64,000 bases of DNA from JAPOUP01 sp965221405 (GTDB taxonomy: Bacteria; Pseudomonadota; Alphaproteobacteria; Rhodobacterales; Rhodobacteraceae). This document shows, in pieces, positions 53,950 through 63,570 of the stretch. The translations under genes were made by a program, and so were the position numbers. The stretch lies in contig CBDCSE010000001.1 in NCBI GenBank assembly GCA_965221405.1, forward strand, positions 124,001 through 188,000. The letters run 5' to 3'. Under the pieces are notes generated by a model, which was given only the letters and a program-made list of their open reading frames with translations, did no database searches and had not been told where the DNA came from. Position 1 is the first letter of the stretch. Every line of letters starts with the position of its first letter.

Positions 53950-54954
53950 TCATACCAGCACATCCAGCCATTTCTGGCCTAACTTTGCGGTCGTCGCCGC
54001 GAAGCCGGGGGCGAGTTCCTGCGGCTCAGGCGCTTCGATATGGCTGCCGATCCAGGCCAATAATGCCATGCGCCGGAGCATTACGAAGGTATCGATCTCT
54101 GCCCGGTCCGCCTCATCCAGCGGGCGGACTGACTCGTACCCTCTCAGCCATGCCGCCTTGCAATCAGGAACGCGCGGGTCGTCCTCCATGAAACTGATGG
54201 CAGCGGCGAAATCATACATGAACCAGCCGTAACCGCAGTCATCGAAATCGATAAGGCGGGTAATGCCGCCATCGACCAACAGGTTGGCGAGCCGCATATC
54301 GGCGTGGATGAGGTTGTAACGCCCCGGGGCCTTTCCATAAGCTTCGAGTCGGGCGCGGATGGTTGCTTCGACCCGTTCGAGAACAGTTTTGATGTGCTGT
54401 GTTACCTCTGGCGCGTCGCGCCAGTTGCCCCAGGTGGGAGAGCCGCCGAAAACAGTCTCCACATCCCAGGTCAGGCGCTCGAACGGATTCGGTCTGTTCC
54501 ACGATATCGCGTGATTGTGGCAGCGGGCCGCTATGGTGCCGAGCTCATGGTAGCCGGCCTTCATGTCACCTCTTTCGTCTGGAGCGTCGCCTTCCACGAA
54601 GTGAAACAGAACCATGAAGCGCGTATTGGCCAGACCAGGGGCTTTCACCTCCTGAACGGGCGATCCATCTTTGCCGGAGTAATAGCCGGGTGTCTTGACC
54701 GCTTCGCTGGCGGCAAGTGCGTCCAGCCAGGCCAGTTCGCATTCGATGGCCCGGCGTGTGTGGTAGTTTTCACGGTGCACGCGCAGGACCGAACGATATC
54801 CGCCAGACGCTTCGACGAGGTATGTCGCATTCTCTGACACATTGATCAGACGTGCCGAGGCACCATCCGGCAAATCCCAAAGAGAGAGCGCGTCGTTTGC
54901 CAGTGCATGCAGATGTTCCAGCAATTCGCCGAGCGGCATATCCGATCCGGTCAT
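53950..54954 (-). CDS. APH-fold phosphotransferase
   Basis: 334 residues of the aminoglycoside phosphotransferase/choline kinase fold: NATYLVEASGGYRSVLRVHR (ATP-binding strand), NLIHADMRLANLLVD (catalytic Asp) and LIDFDDCGYGWFMYDFA (metal-binding Asp). The substrate is probably a small alcohol or amine such as hydroxylysine or homoserine rather than an antibiotic; this is inference. It lies next to broken SDR and DeoR genes, perhaps the rest of a small catabolic operon. The ATG at 54954 is chosen over 55017. Confidence 0.82.
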   Translation of the reverse strand: MTGSDMPLGELLEHLHALANDALSLWDLPDGASARLINVSENATYLVEASGGYRSVLRVHRENYHTRRAIECELAWLDALAASEAVKTPGYYSGKDGSPVQEVKAPGLANTRFMVLFHFVEGDAPDERGDMKAGYHELGTIAARCHNHAISWNRPNPFERLTWDVETVFGGSPTWGNWRDAPEVTQHIKTVLERVEATIRARLEAYGKAPGRYNLIHADMRLANLLVDGGITRLIDFDDCGYGWFMYDFAAAISFMEDDPRVPDCKAAWLRGYESVRPLDEADRAEIDTFVMLRRMALLAWIGSHIEAPEPQELAPGFAATTAKLGQKWLDVLV

Positions 54955-54967
54955 TGTGCGCTCGTCC

Positions 54968-55600
54968 TCAGATTTCCTCGACAGCTTCTGGCGACTCCCG
55001 GATGATCTGACCGCCATCGACCACGATCTTCTGGCCGGTGATATGTTCGGCTTCCTCCGAGGCGAACAACAGGGCGGCCTCGTATGCTTTCAACGTCCCC
55101 CAGGCGCTTAAGTGGAATCCAGGAAGCCATGGTGTCAAGATACTCCTGCCCGAGATCCTGCAGGCCCTCGGTATGGATGTTGCCCGGCATTATCGCCGGT
55201 TTATCGTGGTGTTGTAGTGTGGCAGTTCCGTCGGCACCGTATTGAGAAATCCGAGCTGGCCCGCCTTGGACTCACCGTAATGCGACCGGCCGGGGAAGCC
55301 TGTGACCAGTCTGGTGATGGATGAGGCCAGCACCACGCGGCCCTCGTCCGCTCCGTCAAAATGCGAGATCGTGACTTTGACGCACAGAAAGGACGAGCGC
55401 AGTTTGGTTGCCATAACGCCGTTCCATTCCATGGGCTCCATCTCAACGATCTTGGTCTGGGGAAAGCCCCGGCATTGGTGCAGACCACGTCGAGACCGCT
55501 CTGGGCGTATCTGCGGAAACAACCCGAAAGGATTTGGCGGAACCTGACACGGCGGGCGGTAGCAGAAGGACATATGGTGGCGCGGCGCACATGTCTTCAT
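54968..55600 (-). pseudogene. Short-chain dehydrogenase remnant
   Basis: Pieces in different minus-strand frames: GLDVVCTNAGAFP, then ASSITRLVTGFPGRSHYGES with KAGQLGFL (Ser-Tyr-Lys catalytic residues present), PGNIHTEGLQDLG and at the end LLFASEEAEHITGQKIVVDG. At least two frameshifts, and the N-terminal cofactor motif is not found. Its stop is 13 bases before the kinase gene start. Confidence 0.75.
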
Positions 55601-55719
55601 TCAAGCCCGCGCTTTTGTAGCGCCTCAAGGTGTACATCGCGAAAACCGAGCGGATCACCAGACGTGCGGCTGGGATAATGGGAGACTTCAGGGGTATGTA
55701 TATCGACGGCGACGCCCAC

Positions 55720-56188
55720 ACATTGTTGTTCGCCTGATCGCCGGGATCGGTCGACATTCATATGACAATCCGGCGATGTCCTTTCGGGTCATGGTCGAGT
55801 TGGCCGCCAATCCGCGTTTCGATGTGATTTCGTTGCCGGGGAACGTGAAGCTGCGGGATTGCTTGGTGCATGGCCATGAGACATTGAGATTCATCCGCGG
55901 GTAGAATTTTGACTGTGCGATCATGGGATCGTCTGCGCTTGACGGGACCGGCGTAAGCGAGGCGCTGCCTTTGGCGGCGGATGTCCACAATGTGATGGCC
56001 GATCAGGCGGAATGGACGATTGCCGTCGCTGACAGCCCAAAACCGGGGGTAAAACGTCACTCAAGCGTATTCTGCTATGGAACGCGGATACAATACCTGT
56101 AATGGATATCGCCCCAACGAATGTGATGCGCCAGACACTGGTCGGCAAGGGTGCGGAAATCCTGGTCACAGAGACGGGGAACGAGTAA
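55720..56188 (+). pseudogene. DeoR-family regulator, C-terminal remnant
   Basis: Plus-strand pieces match the sugar-phosphate-sensing domain of DeoR regulators: FRVMVELAANPRFDVISLPG, CAIMGSSALDGTGVSEALPL, ADVHNVMADQAEWTIAVADS, and in another frame MDIAPTNVMRQTLVGKGAEI-LVTETGNE to TAA 56186-56188. The DNA-binding domain is missing and there is an internal stop. Confidence 0.7.
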
Positions 56189-56217
56189 TGGGCGCTCTTT
56201 CCCTCCTGAACAGAATC

Positions 56218-57642
56218 CTAATCATCCACTTCCGGCATCAGGACAAATTCCGGATAGGCCTCGATGCCGAGTTCGGCGGCGTCCTGGCCGAGTTCCTCGA
56301 CCGTTTCGGATACGCGCGCACCCACCGTGTATTTGAGGCCCAGCCAGACGAGCAATGACGCGCCGAAGACGAATGCACCTACAGCGAGCACACCGGTAAG
56401 CTGGACCAGCACATCGCCGCCCGCAGCGATGCACACCGCCACCGTGCCCCACACCCCGGCGAAAAGATGCGCGGGGATCGCGCCGACGACATCATCGATC
56501 TTCAAGGTCTCCAGCACCTTCAGGCCCGCCGTGGTGACCGCGCCGCCGACCAGGCCGATCACAACCGCCCAGTAATGTTCGACGATGTCCGGCCCGGCGG
56601 TGATGGCGACGAGGCCACCTATGGCGCCGTTGAGGCCCGCCAGCAGGTCTATGCGCCCGAACAGCGGCCGGGCAAGCGCCAGCGCGGCGAGCACACCGGC
56701 GGCGGCTGCGAGATTGGTGTTGGCTAGGATATTGGCGAGCGCCACGACATCGGCTGCGCCGCCGAGCGCCAGTTGAGAGCCGCCATTGAAGCCAAACCAG
56801 CCCATCCAGAGGATAAATATGCCAAGCGTCACGGCAGGTACGTTGGAGGGCGGCGTCGGCCTGGCAGTACCGTCCGCACGGAACTTGATCCGGCGCGGCC
56901 CGACGATCACCGCGCCGGCGAGCGCCGCCCAGCCGCCGGTCGAATGCACGATGGTGGAGCCGGCGAAATCCTGGAAGCCCATAGCGCTGAGCCAGCCTCC
57001 GCCCCAGGTCCAGGCTCCGACGACGGGATAGATGATGGCGGTCAGGATCGCGATGAAGATGAAGAAGGAGCCAAGCTTGACCCGCTCGGCCAATGCGCCC
57101 GAAACGATGGAGGCCGTCGTTGCAACGAAGACCATCTGGAAGAACCAGTCGGACATGGTTGCGTAGCCGTTGCTGACCACCGCCGCAACCTGCTCGGGCG
57201 AGGCCTCCTCGGCCGTCAGCAGGGCGACTTCCTCTGCCGTTGTGCCGTAGAGGAAGGAGAAGGAGCCGATCCAGCCACCCTCCTCGACGCCCACATACAT
57301 GAGGTTGTAGCCGAGGAAATAGAAGGTGAGGCTGGCGATGGAATAGAGGCCGATATTCTTCAGGCAGATGACCGAGGCGTTCTTGGTGCGCACCGAGCCC
57401 GCTTCGAGCATGGTGAAACCGGCGCACATCCACATCACCAGCGCACCCCAGATAAGGAAAGCGAAACTGTCGAGGACAAATTTCGTCTCCGGCTCGACGG
57501 CGGCCTCCGCAGCGCCAGGATGCAGGATCACGAAAAACCCGCCGAGAAGTGCAAGCGCCGCCGCCATCCATGACAGGGTGGCGTGCGGGTCGGCGACATT
57601 GTCGCTCCTTCCGGGAATCCGGAGTTGCCTACCTGTATTCAT
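56218..57642 (-). CDS. amtB: Ammonium transporter
   Basis: 474 residues with a signal-like first segment (MAAALALLGGFFVILHPGAAEA) and eleven membrane segments. Amt signatures: FAFLIWGALVMWMCAGFTML, GYNLMYVG, FAGSTIVHSTGGWAALAG (pore His), WMGWFGFNGGS and PAHLFAGVWG (second pore His). The tail may touch a PII protein, but no glnK/glnB is adjacent. AGGAG precedes the ATG at 57642. Its smoother, more GC-biased codon use than the surrounding debris hints at a separate origin. Confidence 0.92.
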   Translation of the reverse strand: MNTGRQLRIPGRSDNVADPHATLSWMAAALALLGGFFVILHPGAAEAAVEPETKFVLDSFAFLIWGALVMWMCAGFTMLEAGSVRTKNASVICLKNIGLYSIASLTFYFLGYNLMYVGVEEGGWIGSFSFLYGTTAEEVALLTAEEASPEQVAAVVSNGYATMSDWFFQMVFVATTASIVSGALAERVKLGSFFIFIAILTAIIYPVVGAWTWGGGWLSAMGFQDFAGSTIVHSTGGWAALAGAVIVGPRRIKFRADGTARPTPPSNVPAVTLGIFILWMGWFGFNGGSQLALGGAADVVALANILANTNLAAAAGVLAALALARPLFGRIDLLAGLNGAIGGLVAITAGPDIVEHYWAVVIGLVGGAVTTAGLKVLETLKIDDVVGAIPAHLFAGVWGTVAVCIAAGGDVLVQLTGVLAVGAFVFGASLLVWLGLKYTVGARVSETVEELGQDAAELGIEAYPEFVLMPEVDD

Positions 57643-58144
57643 CGCTCCTGCTCTCCGATTTAGCAGATCCTCTGGACCTGGATTGCTTTGCCGTGCCGGA
57701 ACGTCCAGTCCGTGAGCAGCCGGACCTTCTGCCCGAGTGCCTCGCAACCGGCTCAATGTTCACGGGAAAATTCATATCAAACACTTGGCGGCGCTTTCAA
57801 GTGGAACTTCTGCCTTGTCCACGGTTCCGCAAGGGTCTGTTTCAAAGCACTATTCGGAAGTCGGGCAGCTACGCCCGCAGATTTCCCGAACCATAAGTGA
57901 ATTTGATTGCTCCGGAAATATTCTGTCGGCGCTTAGCGCGGTTCTAAGCACGAGTCCCGTCGGCAGGAGCATAGCGGTAAACGCGAGGGACATGCGGGAG
58001 CCGTGTGAAGGAAAGTGCCTGCCTTGAAGCGTCTGGCCTAAAGCGGCCAATTCCATTTCCTCATCAAGGTTCCCTCGCGTCGGGCTCCGGCCCGGCCACG
58101 ATACGACCTCCGCTGTCCGCCTGTCGCTCAGCGCGGTTTCCGAC
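57643..58144. other. Intergenic region between amtB and trpE
   Basis: About 500 bases with no recognised gene; presumably the amtB promoter. No T-rich hairpin terminator for trpE was found. Confidence 0.35.
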
Positions 58145-59641
58145 CTATATGAACCGTCCGGCTTCCTTCGCCGCCTTTCGGATGGCTTGCGACTTATTTA
58201 CCGTCTCATCGAATTCGGATTGCGGATCGCTATCGAATACGACCCCGCCACCGGCCTGGAAGTAAAGGGTGCCGTTCCTCAGGACGGCGGTTCGGAGAGC
58301 GATGCACATATCCATGTCTCCGCCGGCACTGAAATAACCGACGCCGCCGCCGTAAACCCCGCGTTTTTCGGGCTCAAGCTCGTCGATTATCTCCATGGCA
58401 CGCACTTTCGGTGCGCCTGATACCGTTCCGGCGGGAAGTCCAGCAAGCAGCGCGGAGAGCGAATCCTGGTCTTCCGAAAGCTGTCCGACCACATTCGAGA
58501 CAATATGCATGACGTGGCTGTAGCGCTCGATCACGAACTGTTGGGTCGGGCGTACGGTTCCGATTTTTGCGACGCGACCGACGTCGTTGCGTCCGAGATC
58601 CAGAAGCATGAGGTGTTCCGCGCGTTCCTTCTCGTCAGCCAGAAGCTCTCTCTCCAGCCTGCGGTCGGCCTCGGCCGTTACGCCACGCGGCCGGGTACCT
58701 GCGACGGGGCGGATCGTGACTTCTCCCTCGAACACCCGCACGAGAATCTCCGGACTGGCCCCGATCACCTGGAAGTCACCGAAGTTGAAAAAGAACATGA
58801 ACGGTGACGGATTGGTCCGTCTTAGACTGCGGTAAAGGGCGAATGCCGGAAGGGCGAACGGTAAGGACCACCTCTGGCTTGGCACGACCTGGAAGACGTC
58901 GCCCGCACGTATGTATTCCTTGGCCTTCCGAACCGCGGCCAGAAAACCGGCATGCGTGAAGTTCGACACCGGCTCCCCGAACTGCGCCTCGTCGCCGAGA
59001 TTCCTGCCGACACCGATCGCGGCGCGTTCCAGGTCCCGTACCGCGTCCATGACACGCTCGGCCGCCTGTGCATAGGCCGCTTCCGCCGATAGCCCTGAAG
59101 ACACCCAGGCGGGTGCGACGACCTTGACCTCACCTTTTACGCTGTCCAGCACGGCTACGACCGAGGGGCGAAGCAGCACCGCGTCTGGCAGCCGCAATGG
59201 ATCGGGTTTGACGTCTGGAAGACGTTCGACCAACCGGATCATGTCGTATCCGAGATAGCCGAACAGCCCCGCGCTGGCGGGCGGGAGGTCGTCCGGGAGG
59301 TCGATCGTGGATTCCGCGATCAGGGTTCGCAGTGTCTCCAGTGGGTCACCATCAAGGTCTTTGGCGGCGTCACGGGCAAATCTTGCCGACCGGTTAAGGC
59401 GTGAGGTGGTTCCGCTGCAGTCCCAGACAAGGTCAGGTTTCATCCCGATGATCGAATAGCGGCCGCGGGTTTCTCCGCCGGTGACCGATTCCAGAATGAA
59501 GCTGTCCCGACCCGCCGCCGCGAGCTTGAGCATGACCGAGACCGGTGTGTCGAGATCCGCTGCCAGCCGCGTGTAGACGACCTGGTTCCTGCCGGCGTTG
59601 AAGGCAGAGGCGAATTCGCTGGAGCACGGGGTAAGCTGCAT
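58145..59641 (-). CDS. trpE: Anthranilate synthase component I
   Basis: 498 residues. The N-terminal half has the tryptophan-feedback motif LESVTGGETRGRYS; the catalytic half has GDVFQVVPSQRWS, GASPEILVRV, RPVAGTRPRG, ERAEHLMLLDLGRNDVGRV and SGAPKVRAMEIIDELEP. It converts chorismate to anthranilate with TrpG. It starts three bases after the ppiD-like stop, so the two are co-transcribed. The trpG-trpD-trpC block is 6.2 kb downstream. Confidence 0.95.
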   Translation of the reverse strand: MQLTPCSSEFASAFNAGRNQVVYTRLAADLDTPVSVMLKLAAAGRDSFILESVTGGETRGRYSIIGMKPDLVWDCSGTTSRLNRSARFARDAAKDLDGDPLETLRTLIAESTIDLPDDLPPASAGLFGYLGYDMIRLVERLPDVKPDPLRLPDAVLLRPSVVAVLDSVKGEVKVVAPAWVSSGLSAEAAYAQAAERVMDAVRDLERAAIGVGRNLGDEAQFGEPVSNFTHAGFLAAVRKAKEYIRAGDVFQVVPSQRWSLPFALPAFALYRSLRRTNPSPFMFFFNFGDFQVIGASPEILVRVFEGEVTIRPVAGTRPRGVTAEADRRLERELLADEKERAEHLMLLDLGRNDVGRVAKIGTVRPTQQFVIERYSHVMHIVSNVVGQLSEDQDSLSALLAGLPAGTVSGAPKVRAMEIIDELEPEKRGVYGGGVGYFSAGGDMDMCIALRTAVLRNGTLYFQAGGGVVFDSDPQSEFDETVNKSQAIRKAAKEAGRFI

Positions 59642-59644
59642 GCC

Positions 59645-61489
59645 CTACTGGAACTGTGCATGGACCGCGTTGATCGCGGACTGATCGAGTGAAACACCGG
59701 CCCTCGCCTCTATCCAGCGGGAATATGCCTGCAGAATCTCCGTGCTCAGTCCCTGTCTGGCGGACAGCTGGATGAACTCGCGCTGTCGTGCGCCTGCGGG
59801 ATCCGTCGGGTCGGGAGGCGAGATCTCGTCCAGCCGGATAACATAGGCTTTGGCCTCGCCCTCGTGGACCGCTATCTCTCCCTTTGACATCCCGAACACC
59901 ATGTCACGCAGGCCGATGGGAGCATCCGGAACGTATCCGTCGCGCGTGATGTCGATCTCACGGCGCATTTCGAGCCCAATTTCAGCCGGTTCCGCGCCAG
60001 CCCTCAACCTCTCGGCCAGCGTCCGTGCCTGAGCGGCGAGCGCCGCCGTGGTCGCCTGTGCGCGCCATCCGCCCTCAACAGCGGCCCTGACGTCCCCGAA
60101 CTCCGGAAGGCGCGGGTCAAGGATCGAGTCGATCCTCATCGCGAAAACACCGCCGTCTTCCAGTACGGTGATTTCGGGGAAATCCCCTTCCGATGCGCTG
60201 GCGGCAGCTTCACGAAACTCGGGATAGGCGGAGATTCCATCGCCTGAGCCGGCGGTCCACTCCATTTTTTCCAGCACAAGCCCGGTCTCACGTGACAGTT
60301 CCTCAAGCGTGGCTCCACCCGCCAGCAGGTCATCGAAGTCCTCCAAGCTGTCGGCGATGGTGCGTCGGGCGCGGTCGAGCGCGAATTCATCGATCAGTTC
60401 GGCCCTGGCTTCATCGAAGGGCGTGTTCCGCGCGTTCAGGATTCCGTTTACGCGGAACAGCGCGGGGCCGAATTCCGAATCCGCGGGCCCGACGACGCCC
60501 GGGCCGTCGGATGCGAACACCGCAGCACCTGCAGCACCCAGATCGGCCTCGCTCACGTCACCGAGGTCAATGTCGCTGAGCTCAAGATTCCTTTCCGCGA
60601 CCAATTGCTCGAATGTAACGTCGCCCGCGTCCAGACGCGACTTCGCCTCACTGGCCGCGTCTCCCAGAACCAACCGCTCGACAAGGCGACGTTCCGGGAT
60701 GACGTACTCTTCGATGTTTTCCTGATAGAGTGACCTGAGAGCGTCTTCGTCAATTTCAATCGTATCGATCAGCATTTCGGGAGTCAGCCAGGCGAAGGTA
60801 ATCCGGCGCGTCTCGGGCAGCATGAATTCATCAGCGTTTTGCTCGAAATGGTTTCGGAGGTCGGTGTCGGAGGGGTCGGGTATCGGGGTTTCGAGCGAGT
60901 CCGCGCCGAGGGTGGCGAAGGAGAAACCGCGGCGCTCACCGAAATAGGTGGACAGCGTGTCCACGTAGATTTCTGGAACGTATACGCTTCCACCCACGGC
61001 GTCCTCAACGATGGTGCGGGCGATTTCCGACCGGAGGTTCTCCTCGAATTGTCTCTCGTCCAGTCCCGCGCGGTCGAGTGCGTAACCATAGGTTTCCCTG
61101 TCGAAGTTTCCGTCAAGCCCCTGAAAGGCCGAAATCCGCAGGATTTCCCTTCGTATGGTGTCGTCACCTGCCGACAGTCCAAGTCCTGCGGCCTCATTCT
61201 CCAGCGCCACGGTCGCGGTCAGCTGCCCCAGTATGGCCCGGTCAACTCCCAGTTCCAGTGCGTCGGCGATCGATACGTTGTCACCTGTCCGTGCCGACAG
61301 TACCTGAATTTGGTCCTGAAGCGCACGCGCGTAACGCTGCAGGTTTATGTCACGGTTGCCGACGGTTCCGATCGAGTCCACGTTTCCGCTGAAATTGGTC
61401 GTCCCAAAACCGGCGAGTCCGACGATCAACAGAACCAGTATGGTCCAGACCGCGGCTCTGGATCCCTTGCTTTTCGCGGCACTCGCCAT
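59645..61489 (-). CDS. PpiD/SurA-like periplasmic peptidyl-prolyl isomerase
   Basis: 614 residues anchored by one N-terminal membrane segment (about 14-31), followed by a SurA_N-type helical chaperone domain (residues about 35-180, with QFEENLRSEIARTIVEDAV) and a region where a parvulin domain is expected (about 250-400). Few parvulin active-site residues are recognisable, so it may act mainly as a chaperone for outer-membrane proteins. Co-transcribed with trpE, a common alphaproteobacterial pairing. Confidence 0.85.
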   Translation of the reverse strand: MASAAKSKGSRAAVWTILVLLIVGLAGFGTTNFSGNVDSIGTVGNRDINLQRYARALQDQIQVLSARTGDNVSIADALELGVDRAILGQLTATVALENEAAGLGLSAGDDTIRREILRISAFQGLDGNFDRETYGYALDRAGLDERQFEENLRSEIARTIVEDAVGGSVYVPEIYVDTLSTYFGERRGFSFATLGADSLETPIPDPSDTDLRNHFEQNADEFMLPETRRITFAWLTPEMLIDTIEIDEDALRSLYQENIEEYVIPERRLVERLVLGDAASEAKSRLDAGDVTFEQLVAERNLELSDIDLGDVSEADLGAAGAAVFASDGPGVVGPADSEFGPALFRVNGILNARNTPFDEARAELIDEFALDRARRTIADSLEDFDDLLAGGATLEELSRETGLVLEKMEWTAGSGDGISAYPEFREAAASASEGDFPEITVLEDGGVFAMRIDSILDPRLPEFGDVRAAVEGGWRAQATTAALAAQARTLAERLRAGAEPAEIGLEMRREIDITRDGYVPDAPIGLRDMVFGMSKGEIAVHEGEAKAYVIRLDEISPPDPTDPAGARQREFIQLSARQGLSTEILQAYSRWIEARAGVSLDQSAINAVHAQFQ

Positions 61490-62075
61490 TTTCCAATAAT
61501 CTCCTGCCGATGCGTGTCAGTGGTGTTTATGCGGAATTCCGGATCCCGGCAAGGCTTACGGAGGGCTCAAGGATCGGATCCGGTGTGGGACTCACTGGAG
61601 TTCGCTGTGGTCGGCGTCGGCGGTTATCCACGCTCGGAGCCGCACGTATCCTGTGAACGAACCGTCCGCGGTCGGCAGTTCGGATCTTTGCCGCATGGCT
61701 CACGTGACTCCCGGGCGGAGTGACTGCCGGCGAATTCAGGTGCCTGAATCCGGGTCACATGGCCGGGCGACCACCTTCCCGGAGGCTTGCCGGTTGCGGG
61801 ATGGTGTCCGATGCATCGATGCGGAAATTGCGCGGGATTTCATGGTTCTCGGCATATTCCGACTCCTTACATTTCAGATGGATCGCCTTTCGGGGACATG
61901 GTTCCGTCAATGTATCGCGCGAACCTTGTAAAGTGTTACGGCGGCATTTTAAACATGCCCGAATGCCGATTGTCTACAGGCAGGCACTGGCCGTTCAAGG
62001 TGCCGGTGGGCAGCTTACGACGGTTCCCCATTGTGGGAACTCGGTCAACATGGCGGCCTGTCTGACGCATTGCAC
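61490..62075. other. Intergenic region upstream of the ppiD-like gene
   Basis: About 590 bases. It should contain the promoter for ppiD-trpE. No RNA gene or conserved reading frame recognised. Confidence 0.35.
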
Positions 62076-62492
62076 TCATCGGCCTGAACTGACCTGAGTA
62101 GGGTTTAACGCTTTTTTTTCGAGCAGTGCTGCCTCGCCTATCTCGTACCGCGCGATGAGTTCTGACAGGATCTCATCGGTCAGCTTTTGCCATTGATTGA
62201 ACAAGTCGTTGAATTCCCGATCGATGATATTCTCTACGTCCTTGGTGGTTTTGATGTTTACGGTGGTGTATCGCTGGCCTTTGTAGCGGTAAGCCTCCAC
62301 GCCGTATTTTTTGCAAACCGTGCGGTAAAGGCGAGATGACCCGTAATCCGGAAATGTGAAAGTGTATTCCCGTTTGGCTGTTTTCGAATGTGTTGCGATC
62401 AGCCGCAAAATTGCCTGCTCGGCGGCTTGTCTTTCGCCTTCTGAACCTGCCCGTTCAAAAAGCGCGAAGAGCTTGTCCAGCTTGTCGCTCAT
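62076..62492 (-). CDS. Hypothetical protein, possibly DUF2786-like
   Basis: 138 residues, AT-richer and lysine-richer than the core genes. A helical N-terminus (KLDKLFALFERAGSEGERQA, AILRLIATHSKT) is followed by a beta-rich part SRLYRTVCKKYGVEAYRYKG and a C-terminal helix ending in KKALNPTQ. The start resembles DUF2786 proteins, but this is weak. Composition and IS neighbours suggest acquisition by transfer. Confidence 0.55.
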   Translation of the reverse strand: MSDKLDKLFALFERAGSEGERQAAEQAILRLIATHSKTAKREYTFTFPDYGSSRLYRTVCKKYGVEAYRYKGQRYTTVNIKTTKDVENIIDREFNDLFNQWQKLTDEILSELIARYEIGEAALLEKKALNPTQVSSGR

Positions 62493-62680
62493 TGTCTGTT
62501 GAGAACACCTTATGCCGCTCGGTTGAGATTACCCGGGAACTATACCCTAGCAGTACCGCGGAATTCTGTCCAATCTTTGCCGTAAATTTCTGACCAGCGG
62601 AACGAACCAAGCCGCTGGCTGGGAAGTCTGGACCTCATCGCTGGCCCAGGACGGGCCGGACGAGGAGTCGATTGGCTGCC

Positions 62681-62935
62681 TCAGGAATTTACATGACAAT
62701 AGCGGGGTGAGCGACCCGACCCGATCATGAATGTTTGAGTCTCTCGGAAGAATTCAGAAAACCGCGGACGGCAACTCGTCGAAGGCGGGTAATGTCGATT
62801 ATGGGCGGCCCAGCTTTGTATGATGGCCAAAAGTCGCTCAATCGCGTTGCGGTGAGGCGCGTAGGACGACAAAAGTACGGCCGCCCGTATTTTGACCTTC
62901 CAGATGGACGCGACCTGCAAAGCATGGTCCTGGAG
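62681..62935 (-). pseudogene. IS630-family transposase C-terminal remnant
   Basis: Contains SSYAPHRNAIERLLAIIQSW followed by RFSEFFRETQTFMIGSGR, corresponding to the LPPYAPxLNPIERxW end of IS630 transposases (final catalytic Glu in IER). The upstream part is missing. Confidence 0.65.
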
Positions 62936-62940
62936 GTGAG

Positions 62941-63371
62941 GTGAGGGGCGGAGCAAACGTCGGGACCGGCGTGGTGCGTGACCCGCGCGGCGTGCTGGAG
63001 CGCGAGACGGCCCGGGGAACGGAAAGCGCACGGTTTCTCACGCCGCCGGTGGCGGGCGGCGGGGGAACTGGGGGAGTCACATCGGAGGGGGCATCACGAG
63101 TCTGGTCCCGGACAATATCGGCGAGAACATCATCGAGGTGCGGCCCAAGGCCGGGGCGCACGTCTGGGGCCGGGCCGACCAATTAGCATTGCAGCATTTC
63201 GACCTGTGGGCCAGAAAAAACATTGCCGAGAGCGTCACCCCGTCGAGCGCCTACTTCCTGTTCTTCGGCGGACGGGGCTGCGCCCGGATCACCGGCATGG
63301 CCGGCTAGACCGACGGGTCGATCTGCGACCGGGCGGACCACTGCAAGTGACGTCGACAGATTGATGGCGTC
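62941..63371 (+). pseudogene. Degenerate reading frame with its own terminator
   Basis: One frame (VLERETARGTESARFLTPPV) gives way in a G-rich stretch near 63060-63080 to another reading IIEVRPKAGAHVWGRADQLA, LQHFDLWARKN and SSAYFLFFGGRGCARITGMA, then TAG and TDGSICDRADHCK. The late cysteines and the terminator just downstream recall the secreted-protein loci at 38.5 and 52.5 kb, but no signal peptide is visible and I recognise no domain. Confidence 0.4.
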
Positions 63372-63397
63372 CTGACCCGCCCGGGACGCGAACGCGA

Positions 63398-63424
63398 GGG
63401 CGGCTCACGGGCCGCCCCTTTCTT
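63398..63424 (+). terminator. Rho-independent terminator
   Basis: GGGCGGC-TCACGG-GCCGCCC followed by CTTTCTT. The stem bases are identical to those of the terminator after the poly-C secreted gene at 53193-53210. Confidence 0.75.
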
Positions 63425-63570
63425 GACTTCAGACATTTGCGCCCGGTCGTGATCTGCAGACCCCTATATCGCTGGCGTTTGCGGTGGTTCCTTCCGCAAA
63501 CCGGAATGTAGTGCCCTTTGGCAATATTTTCCCTGCGGTTCCCGGAGATCCGCTGTAGATCCTCCGGATC

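Noticed and set aside
56492..57571. Arg/Gly/His-rich antisense frames opposite amtB
   Set aside because: Low-complexity translation of a GC-rich gene in another frame.
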